A stretch of 64,000 bases of DNA from Phymatolithon calcareum (Eukaryota; Rhodophyta; Florideophyceae; Hapalidiales): contig OZ345352.1 of NCBI GenBank assembly GCA_977006965.1, forward strand, positions 2,914,001-2,978,000, written 5' to 3'. Position numbers and translations under genes: made by a program. Each line of letters opens with the position of its first letter. Position 1 is the first letter of the stretch. The notes beneath the pieces are model-generated. The model was given only the letters and a program-made list of their open reading frames with translations. It searched no databases and was not told where the DNA came from. Below are positions 55,912 to 64,000 of this stretch, one piece after another.

Positions 55912-58149
55912 TTAATCCCTGAGATCGGGATTTGTTGACTCTGGGCCAAGTTGAGGAGCGGACGTCGTGGGATCGGTGCAAACCTTTTTTTCGCTGCTTG
56001 ATGCAGACGAGGCAAGTTCAGGGCCTGGGCATCGTTTCAGTATGCTTCGCTGCTGCAGTCGCCCTTCTTCGCCTTGAATATTCACGCACGACACGAGACT
56101 TCCAGGACTCTTGTGACCGGTACGCATTCGTATGTAGGTCTCTGAGTGCCCATTTTGTACAGTAGTAGCTTCCGGATTAGCCTCTTTCTGAGACTATGTG
56201 GTACTGGGCGATCATGTGGCCCTATGCCGCGAACGCCGGCGTTTTGGAACATCTTTTCATACACTCGCCGGAACTGATGCCGCCCAATTGGTGTCTTCTT
56301 TAAAAACTTGTCTTTTAACGTTGCTTCAAGGTTCGGTGTTAAGTAGAAGTCCTCGGTGTTAGTCGTTTTGCTGCAAAGCTCTTGGTGCTCCTTGATAACT
56401 GCATACGGGTTAACTCCAAAGGCGAGCTCCTCGTCATAGATGATGATTACAGTGGGCATATCCTTCACCGCTGCGATCCCACCCTTCGCGTTCTTTGATG
56501 TTCCATCGAAGGACCCGACACTTCCCTCGTACCGAATTGTTAGCTCGCTGTTTTCGCCAAACTCGTGAAAAAAATTAGACTATTTCAGAAGACGGTTGGA
56601 CTCACTCCGTACTCCATGAAGCAAACCCATAACCAGAAGCAAACTCTGGCAGTAATTGAAAGGGTTGTTTGGGATTGTAGTTTCCAAAATCTTTTCAACA
56701 TCCATGTCACTGAGAATATTGTAGGGCTGCCTGTGGGCTCCAACAGCCTGTTGGTCGCGCACAATATTCTCTAGAAGATGGTAGAACCCAGTGTCCTTAT
56801 CCCTGAAAAACGAATCACGGTACACATCCACTTCGACACCATGGTCCTTGAAAAATCGATTAATACCATGAACGTATCCCACGAGTGTCGACGGGGACAA
56901 TCGCTTTCCATCACTTGTCCTGTAGTGAACATTAAATTCTCCCAAGGGGATATTTAGATTTCACAAAGCTTGGTGCGGCAGAGTTGACCCGCCGTCATAT
57001 CCGTCCAGTACTTTCTCTTTCAGCAATGACCACATCCACGCCGCTTTCTCATCTGCAGAGCTTGCATTTTGTTTGAACGTGTCATATTCTGCTCTGAACA
57101 GAACCTTCGCTCAAGCCGTTATCGCGGACTTTGTGGTGCTTTCAGTATTGGGACTGACTTTCATTCCGAGCAATGCCATAGCTTCGGAAGATGGCTGAAG
57201 CATTGCAAATGTGCCGTCTGGATAATTGTCTGCATGAGGGTTGCCACCAGGATGATTTAGTGGATGAAGGTTCTTTGCAGAAGGATTGTCGGTAGATGGA
57301 TTGTTTGCGTGAGGATTGTTGCCAGTAGGATTGGACGCTGTCGGAATATGGACGAAGATGTCGTCGGCGTGCGGATCCGCTTACGAAAGGGCGCTAACGC
57401 GTGAACCGAAAGAAGAGCTTGATCTTGTACAAGACACGATTGGCTTGGTTTCGAACGAAGAATGCAGCTTAGAACAGGGACAGTAGCTTAGGATAGGGAC
57501 TTGGAAACGGACGGGACCTGCAAATGCAAAACGGTGAACGTCTTGCAGAGTTCCAGTCAGTCGTCGGACTGCGAACTGGTTCTCCCCTGACTCGCGACGC
57601 CAGGTACGGAAACTCGCCTTCCGCTATAGGCGAACGTAGGTTCTTCACCGATGTGGTGGATGGGTTGAATGAACAAGGGGTTTACCTTGACGAAACAGAA
57701 TGAAATGACGTAGTAAAATGATGATGATGATCCCCCTCCTCAAACTCGGCGATACCAAACTCCTAAAGTATGGCTCGCGAAACGATCTATCATACTCTAT
57801 GTTACTCAGTCTACAAAGAATAAGCCAAGACTCAACTGGTGTGCTCAAGTCACTCTCGAGTCAAAACATCTGGAGATCCACGTGTACTCATCGAACCGAA
57901 AACAAACATCGCCAAAAGTGCGACAGACGCGGGTGGTGTGTTGGAAGGATTATCTTTGACGTGAGAGTTGCCGGCGCCTGGACTGCTTGGGGAATTATTG
58001 CTGGAGTGGGGATTTTTGGTAGAAGGATTCTCGACGGAAGGTTTGTTCGCATAGATATTGGACAGATTTTGCATTGGCGGGGGAGTTTCGGGGACGAACT
58101 CATCTGATTCATCCTCGGAGTCGTGGATGCATTGCGGTGCATGATCCAT
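55912..58149 (-). pseudogene. Crypton/DUF3504-like tyrosine recombinase, inactivated
   Basis: Minus strand. It starts ATG 58149: MDHAPQCIHDSEDESDEFVP, then an Asn/Pro-rich run (VENPSTKNPHSSNN). The signal is lost between about 57.9 and 57.38 kb (intron or insertion) and resumes PTASNPTGNNPHANNPSTDN and SSEAMALLGMKVSPN. TGA and TAG codons interrupt (for example 56580-56582). The recombinase core follows: LSPSTLVGYVHGINRFFKDH, DMDVEKILETTIPN, GLLHGVRSESNRLL (Arg box I), VPHSLRKR (His-x-x-Arg). After a frameshift it reads RTGHKSPGSLVSCVNIQGEE, where the catalytic Tyr expected before the VNIQG-like segment appears as Cys. It ends at 55912. The copy cannot be active. Confidence 0.8.
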
Positions 58150-58691
58150 ATCGCTTCTCTCTGCGTTTCGTCCTTCTTTCTTCTATCTTACATCCCCGGT
58201 GTTTGAATGCTGCCTACTGTAGGATGATTCACTGGACCACTACGAACCGAAACGATGGTGAAGCGGTCCACGCCTACGCTGTTCTCATTTTCGGTTCAAG
58301 TCTTCAAAATATTAGAAAAAACTAACTTATTTTATTCTTACCTCTGCACAAAAATTAAGTGAGAAAAAACTTATTTTTTCCTCTTCCCCTTCTCAAATTC
58401 TTTAGAAAATCGAAGTTATATTGTTCTCTTCTCCGAGGAATAATGTAGTGATTTACAACTTATAAAATCCTCATCACATCAAAATAAACAATCGAATTTA
58501 AGCTTCCAACTTATTTTTCCCGCATCAGGGTTTATAAGTTGAAGGTTGACCGGGTTGGGAAGATCATCTGGCCAATAGAACTCAGTTTGAATGAAAGTGA
58601 TATGAGCTCTGAAAATGCTCAACTTCAGATGAACTAGTAAATATTTATCGGTCCAAGTTCACGTCAGTTACATGAAAGCAGCTCGTGTTTT
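58150..58691. other. AT-rich inner flank of the recombinase element
   Basis: About 540 bp between the recombinase start codon and the right inverted repeat. It is AT-rich with repeated AACTTATTTT words (58320-58380, 58500) and presumably holds the promoter. No coding sequence. Confidence 0.45.
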
Positions 58692-58787
58692 CTCGGGCTC
58701 CGCCCTCGGGTCCTATTGTACCCACTCGGGCCTGGTACTCTTACGTTTTACTTTCATTTGTTATCCCGGCTTACGGTACACATCTCC
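58692..58787. repeat. Right terminal inverted repeat of the recombinase element
   Basis: Starts CTCGGGCTCCGCCCTCGGGT and ends CTTACGGTACACATCTCC, then TTAA. It is the reverse complement of 55463-55558 with three mismatches. Confidence 0.85.
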
Positions 58788-58820
58788 TTAATGCTAGCCC
58801 TGTTAATGGAAAAGGAAAAC

Positions 58821-59677
58821 TTTTTTTTTTTGAATTTGGAATTTATTAAACGCCCTCAGTAACACTCATGAGACTGCAAGGGAGATGCGTTTCAGCAGCT
58901 ACGTTGTAGCTTCGATCATATATTCAATTAATTGTAACCCGGGTTAACGTCGTAGCCCTAGCTGCAAAAACCCTCTCCCGTAAAAGGGCGGAGGGAAAAG
59001 CTTGGGGTCCACTGATCAGATTTCCTCAATTGGCGCCTTGTCTATTCCATGTCGTCGTAAAAGACGATAGTGAACAAGAGTAGTTTGTCTAGAGCTTTTT
59101 CAGTGATATCAATCTTCTCTTTCGTCAGTTGATATCTTCCGAGGTATTCTTCCAGTTTGCTCATGAGGATTGGTACAGTATCACCGAACTTGTCTGTGAG
59201 AAGTGATGTGCTCATTGGGGGGAACCGACCGAATGCCCGCTTTACCGCTAATTGGCGGTGCCGTGTTTTCGGGAGTCTGATAATCGCCGGGGTGGACCCG
59301 GGCAGATTGTAGGGAATTTTTCTCTTTCTGTTGGACTCCGAGACGTCTCCTTCGTCTTTGAAGAGCAAGATCCTCAACGATTTTGCTGAAACTCCTTGTT
59401 TGAGGGAGGTCAGTGCCGTCTCGAATAGATCGTACTGTAGCATTGCCGATATTTCTCGACTAACCCATTGTAGTTCATCCAGATCTCTTTCCTCGATTGG
59501 GACGACCAGAAGGCTCCTTTTCTTCGATCTGGCTCGTTCCAGCATTTTGAGTGCTAGAACAAGTCTCCTGTTTTCGACGTTGTGAATTCGGCAAAGAAGG
59601 CGAAGTCTGACATACCGGTTTTTCGATATTGGACCGAATACTTGTGCGAAAAATGTTTTCTCCACTTCTGCGATAGC
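58821..59677 (-). pseudogene. 5'-truncated LINE-B copy 2
   Basis: Minus-strand insertion flanked by AGGAAAACTT (58813-58822 and 59678-59687), with the T-run of its tail at 58821. The 3' UTR is followed by the ORF2 C-terminus from AIAEVEKTFFAQVFGPISKN to VFYDDME (stop at 59042). This region is uninterrupted and shows the frame that LINE-B at 30740 has lost (VRLRLLCRIHNVE). Confidence 0.9.
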
Positions 59678-59832
59678 AGGAAAACTTAATGAACGAATGA
59701 ACCACGTCTCGGTGAGTGCCACAAAGCGAATCATGTTACACTCTCAGGATCGGCAATTATTCGGCACTTGCCTTTGCCAATTGTGGCTTTCTTGATATAC
59801 GATACTTTACTTTCTCTGATTAGTTTTTTTTC

Positions 59833-60560
59833 AATTGAAGTGTATTTAAAAGCCTCACGATCTTACGAATATACGGGCAAGGCTTCCTCAGTTGCTACCT
59901 TTCAGTGCGTAGACCGTTGAAACCTACCGCCTTCCATAGCCGCTGGGGAAAGTTTGGAACCTAGATCGTCCTACCTTCTATGAGGTGTTCTTATGGTTTC
60001 GCTGTTGGTGTTCCCGTTATTAGGCTTCGTGTTCTGAGGGAAATCACATAGCTTTTCGTATCTTGATTTCAGAGCAATCCATCTTCGTTTTCCATGCACT
60101 TCATGATGGTCTTGCTGAATAGAAAAGCTCGTTAAGTTCTTTCTCGGTATCCAGTATTTTGTCTCTATTCAGGTCATATCCTTACAGATATGCTGTCGAA
60201 CTCGATTTCCAAAATTTTCCATCATGCTTGTTGTCGGCACCTGCGGAAATCTTCCGCAGATGTACTGAAGCGCTAATTGTCTGTGCTTCACCTTCGAGAG
60301 TTTGAAGATTGCTGGTAGCTCTCTCGTCTTGTCGTACGGGATTCCCCTTGTCCTCTTCAATTCGTGGCGAGCTCTCTCTGATTAGTGTCGGGCCCAAAGG
60401 TATCTCATTGCTCCCACCAGATGGTGAATCGCCTTCCTTTTCTCGCGACCGACGCATGAGCATTAGTTCCATCCTATTGGCATGGGAATGACTCTCGACT
60501 TTGTATCGTGATCCGTTATGGACCAGTAGTACACGTTGTCTCGCAGGCATTGTAAGGTAG
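59833..60560 (-). pseudogene. LINE-C-type C-terminal copy, minus strand
   Basis: The 3' tail at 59840 (plus view TTTAAAAGCCTCAC, CGTATATTC reversed, AAGGCTTCCTCAG) is followed inward by degraded coding: IPYDKTRELPAIFKLSKVKH, RQLALQYICGRFPQVPTTSM and NFGNRVRQHI, with stops and shifts (180 nt at 60169-60360 open). It is homologous to 35.6-36.7 kb (-). The 5' limit near 60.5 kb is approximate. Confidence 0.7.
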
Positions 60561-61925
60561 CTTTGAGATCAAACCACAACGAGGCCTATCAAAAGTAAAG
60601 GCGGTGATTCCCCCTTGTTGACTTGACTGTTTGTGTCTGCGCTCGCATCCGTCGCTAGCGCGACTAGTAGACACTTCGGGCAGATGTTCCCCACGCATAT
60701 CCTTCATCACGATCTTCGTACCGCAGTATCTTACAACCCACAACGTTACATCCGCGTTCGCGCGCTGCTAGAATTTGAGAGAAACTTAAACGAACATGCT
60801 CCATGTGTCCCAATAAACGGATCACTTTTATGTTCTGCTCAAAAATTTGTATTTTTAAACGGAAGTATAGTCGTCAGAAAAGTAGTTGTTATCTGGCGGC
60901 ACACTACAAGCAGCAATTTTAAGAGCTTTATATAGGCAGACGATTTGAAAGAGTTGAGCCAGCCTCTCGTGCTGCACAGCAGGATAAACTTCCTTCGATT
61001 TGGAGAACATTAACAGAACAAACAAGTCGCCCACGCACTGCTGAACAAAAATGGGCTGCTTCATGTCGAGAACACAGCGGTGCTCCGAGTCAACATACTC
61101 ATTTTTGGAGTCCAGTCCAAGAATGAGCCACAAATACGAAGAATATCACTGTATGGAACATGAACCTGCAAGTTTGGAACATGAGACCTCGGACAAAGCT
61201 GCATGGCAGATTAGACACAAAATACTAATGGATGTTGCAGAGCCGGAATCGATTGTTGCAACGTGTCGAACGAAAGATTGGGAAGAATTGTTTGCGGAAG
61301 AGAAAGCCATGAAACCGAATTTGTGTATGCGACGGAAAAGTGGGAATGTAAATATTCTTACCGAAGAAGAGAAGGTGAAAGGTGTTGTTTCTTACTCGCC
61401 GAGGGTTGTTTTCTATTGATTATCGAATTTGTGCTTCTTTCACAGGATGCTTTTGAAATTTTTCTTTTAAGAACTCCTGGTGCGCTTTTTGATCTCTTCT
61501 CGACCCTTGAACCGTCGTCCTTTCATTCAAGATTGTCTTTATTTGCATTATTGTGGTTTTTTATTAAGGTTCCTTCTCTAATTACTTTGCGCTCAGTCCG
61601 GCACCTTATTCTGCACGGTTCATGATTATATTAATCGCCCTAGCGACTTTCCTTTCTCTTCTCTTGTCGATATTGGCTTGAAAAGCACTTATTCCATCGT
61701 TGACGTACATCATTTTGGCAGTCGACCAATCTCGTCTTCCAAAAGTATCGGGTTCCGCGAAAGTCTTCCCATGAAACGTAGCGCACGTTCCTATGAGAGC
61801 TTCGTTCCTGGTTAGGAGCCCAGTGGGTCTTTCTCGTCGCCGAGGCGTGGATTCTACTTGAATAGCTTTCTTCGTATCTTTCCCATGACTTCCTTTATCT
61901 CCTCCATGTAACACTGTTGTAAGTT
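60561..61925. other. No convincing gene
   Basis: About 1.35 kb. Open frames at 60633-60935 (+), 61051-61419 (+, MSHKYEEYHCMEHEPASLEH within) and 61606-61929 (-, GRRDWSTAKMMYVNDGISAF) have somewhat protein-like composition but no motif I recognise. They may be fragments of a LINE or of a lost host gene. The left TSD of the next insertion is at 61913-61925. Confidence 0.35.
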
Positions 61926-62712
61926 CCAAGCAGCTGAAGACAGGAGAATGGTTTTAGCGCTCAAAATGCTCGTGAGAGCCAAGACAAAAAAAGAGAGCCT
62001 ACTGGCCGTCCCAAAGGATTGCAGAGACGTGGATGAATTGCAATGGGTGTGTCGGGACATGGCAGCAATGCTAAGGAATGAGCAGTTCGAGGAAGCCTTG
62101 GAGTATCTTAAGCAAGGAATGTCGGCAGGATCCCTGAAAGCATCACTCTTCAATGATGAAGGGGAGTCTTTGGAATCAAGCAGAAAGAGAAAGATACCGT
62201 ACGATACAGTCGGAGCAATTCCAGTGATTTTAAGGCTTCCGAAAGTACGTCATCGTCAATTGGCGGTGAAGTGGGCGTTTGGGAGATTTCCCCCACTGAG
62301 CACGACACTACTAGAAGACAAATTTGGCGAAATCATATCAAGGCTATTGCACACGGTTGAAACGTCTTTGGCGAGATACCAGCTGACCGGACAAGAGACC
62401 AAGAAGACCGAAGAAGCACTGGACCAGCTACTCTTCTTTACCAGTGCCTTTTACGAGGACATGGAATAGAAAAACAAAGGATAAGAAATTGCGAGCTCGA
62501 ATCGCCGCTGAGCGCATAGGGGACTCTAAGCTTTTCCCACATCCGTCCGATGTGGGTTTTTGCAGCTAGGGCCACGATATACAAGATTGCGGAAGAAGCA
62601 TATATGAATGTTATACTATGCTACAAGGCTGTAGCAACTGAAACGCATCTCCCTTACAGTCTAAAGAGTGTTACTGAGAGCGTTTAATAAATACTACTAA
62701 AAAAAAAAAAAA
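61926..62712 (+). pseudogene. 5'-truncated LINE-B copy 3
   Basis: A 787-bp insertion with exact 13-bp TSD ACTGTTGTAAGTT (61913-61925 and 62713-62725) and an A-tail. It encodes the ORF2 C-terminus MVLALKMLVRAKTKKESLLA to SAFYEDME (stop 62467-62469) without interruption. The 3' UTR hairpin CCCACATCCGTCCGATGTGG is followed by TTTTTGCAGCTAGGGCCACG, then TTTAATAAATAC. Confidence 0.93.
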
Positions 62713-62725
62713 ACTGTTGTAAGTT

Positions 62726-63545
62726 ATCCACGCTGGTAATCGATTTCCTTGTCATTCGCACAGAGAATAGGAGTTGGTCTTTGTAAGGGCATCAGCGCTC
62801 TACAATATTGAATCTAAAACACGAATCAGGACGTATTTCCTTCAATGAGGGGTTGGCTCGCACCTAGTAACGTGCCAGCTTGCTACACTGAGATATTTTT
62901 TCCAGAAACAACTTTTTTTGGAAAAGTTAATTTTTAAAAGCCTCACAGTTCCCTGGATATTCCTTATTTTTCCTTTATCCACAACTTAAGGACTCCTTTT
63001 CCGTGACGCTTGCTTTGCATCTTTCAGTGGTTCGCCTTGTTTCTTTCTTCTCTTCGGCAATCATTACTCTGAAAAAAGTCATCTTTATTGCTCCTTGTGT
63101 TCTATGGTACCTCCTGTATCTTTCCTTTTTCGGAGCGAAGATCCGCTTGGTGCCTTCCTCTTTTCTTCAGTCATGCAAGTCGATGGAATCCACTGACATT
63201 GACGCCAATTTCGGGTTATTTGAGAAACAGTACAATCATTCTTGTCTTTGTTCCCGTTTTGCCCTTTTGTATCCATGCTCAGGCACATTGAGTTCATTTC
63301 CTGCGACAGAAATATAGGATTTGGAAAGCGCTATAACTTGACTTCCTCGTTCTTACCAGAAGTCTGTGGCGCCACGGCAGTTGAAGCGCTGAAGTGGCAC
63401 GTTCGGAATAATTGCAATCGTGAAATTTAGATTTTTATTTAACAGTCATTGAGTTCGACGGAGGAGGACATCAGATCCACTAGCACCACAGTGAGATGAC
63501 TAGATGTCTTTAGAATATCAACAAATCCTCAGAGGGAGCCTGCCT
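62726..63545. other. Intergenic, no gene recognised
   Basis: About 820 bp, AT-rich. Overlapping frames at 63003-63317 (+) and 63085-63297 (-) have no recognisable domain. TTTTTAAAAGCCTCACAG at 62932 resembles the reverse of a LINE-C-type 3' end and may be a very short truncated copy. Confidence 0.35.
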
Positions 63546-63751
63546 GATTCAATCAGACCTACATATACTTCTGATTCTTTTGAGTGATATGCCCAAGCTG
63601 CTCAGTCACTTGCTTCTATTCTAGACGACCTGTCATCGCAGCTCTAGAGCAGTCGGAAGTCGCGATGACAGGTCGTCTAGAACAGAAGCAAGTGACTGAG
63701 CAGTCTGGGCACATCACTCGAAAGAATCAGAAGTATATGCAGGTCTGAATC
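63546..63751. repeat. Foldback inverted repeat with ~90-nt arms
   Basis: Arms 63546-63639 and 63662-63751 (for example CTAGACGACCTGTCATCGC and its complement) pair with a few mismatches and a 4-nt gap around a 22-nt loop. A second smaller palindrome (CTGCATGAAAGGTCGACCTC) lies at about 63823. No flanking duplication was identified. Confidence 0.8.
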
Positions 63752-63755
63752 GTCC

Positions 63756-64000
63756 TCAATTGTATGTCTTGGTCGGTAAACAATGCCCGAGTTGATAGAC
63801 ACGGCACTTTGCGCGCCCTGCTGCATGAAAGGTCGACCTCTCATGCAGCTGCTGCTCAATCCGTTGCTCCTTGATCAAGTAGCACGGATTGATAAGAAGC
63901 TCCGAGCAGTCCCTCCCGCGTTTATGACATGCGCTCATCCACGCCGCGTATGTGCTGGCTGCAAACACGTACGCACTGCTGGCGCGAGACAGAATCGCAT
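63756..64000 (-). CDS. Possible 3' end of a gene entering from the right
   Basis: The minus-strand frame is open from the window edge to TGA at 63756-63758 and ends AAWMSACHKRGRDCSELLIN, PCYLIKEQRIEQQLHERSTF...LGHCLPTKTYN. Composition is protein-like, with several Cys and His, but I recognise no family and the start is outside the window. A palindrome overlaps it. It may equally be chance. Confidence 0.3.
   Translation of the reverse strand, partial: AILSRASSAYVFAASTYAAWMSACHKRGRDCSELLINPCYLIKEQRIEQQLHERSTFHAAGRAKCRVYQLGHCLPTKTYN

Larger units (their letters stand above)
55459..58791 (-). mobile_element. Tyrosine-recombinase element with 96-bp terminal inverted repeats
   Basis: Inverted repeats at 55463-55558 and 58692-58787 match at 93 of 96 positions by my alignment. 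Both begin GGAGAT and both are preceded outward by TTAA (55459-55462, 58788-58791). Between them, on the minus strand, lies a broken tyrosine recombinase gene starting 360 nt inside the right end. The left repeat is followed by an extra inverted partial copy (55559-55630), making a long palindrome. The shared inner word CGAGAAAACACG (55651 and, reversed, 58684) shows the two ends were originally alike beyond the repeat. Crypton elements generally lack such repeats, so the arrangement is unusual. Confidence 0.65.

Noticed and set aside
61051-61419. Small host gene of 122 codons
   Set aside because: No domain, no conserved neighbour, and an overlapping frame on the other strand of similar length; not supported beyond an open frame.
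1-64000. CRISPR arrays, rRNA or tRNA genes, bacterial operons
   Set aside because: No regularly spaced direct repeats, no rRNA landmarks and no convincing tRNA fold were seen. Gene content and the retrotransposons are eukaryotic.

Overview
The window is eukaryotic nuclear DNA. It has one-exon, intron-poor host genes scattered through a dense, nested field of transposable elements. Host genes are a PLP-dependent decarboxylase, an Aurora-type kinase and a Golgi-type, plant-like PF03141 methyltransferase. There are also several secreted or single-pass cysteine-rich proteins. The PF03141 enzyme and the compact intronless genes suggest Archaeplastida. A florideophyte red alga is my best guess, but this is inference and no sequence here fixes the species.

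Layout. 0-5 kb: decarboxylase (-) and a secreted Cys-rich protein (+). 5.3-10.6 kb: a full-length non-LTR retrotransposon (LINE-A; zinc-finger ORF1, endonuclease-RT ORF2) with a 13-bp target-site duplication (TSD). A truncated copy lies beside it and supplies the last codons and stop of a Cys-rich membrane-protein gene. 14.1-15 kb: a paralogous Cys-rich membrane protein. 15.3-32 kb: a nest of insertions. A decayed RT relic is split by a 15-kb block with a 15-bp TSD. That block holds LINE-B and, in or beside its 5' part, a KDZ (Zisupton-like) transposase and a Ulp1-like protease. 32-38 kb: LINE fragments, short interspersed repeats and a small membrane protein. 37.9-43.8 kb: a young Ty1/copia element (near-identical LTRs, TSD TCGCT) whose single reading frame is cut by two stop codons. 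45.1-49.7 kb: two piggyBac-like elements head to head, one decayed and one with an open transposase, with palindromic subterminal repeats. 51-54 kb: Aurora-like kinase (+) and methyltransferase (-). 55.5-58.8 kb: a broken tyrosine recombinase between 96-bp inverted repeats that both abut TTAA. 58.8-62.7 kb: two more 5'-truncated LINE-B copies and another LINE fragment. The right edge has a foldback repeat and perhaps the end of a further gene.

The mobile elements explain most of the sequence. The non-LTR copies give clean 10-15-bp TSDs, so insertion order can be read directly. Points most worth following: the recombinase element with long inverted repeats, the KDZ plus Ulp1 block, a TTTAAAA frameshift site in LINE-A ORF1, the stop-punctuated copia frame, and a short repeat family with a conserved 3' stem-loop and pyrimidine tail.
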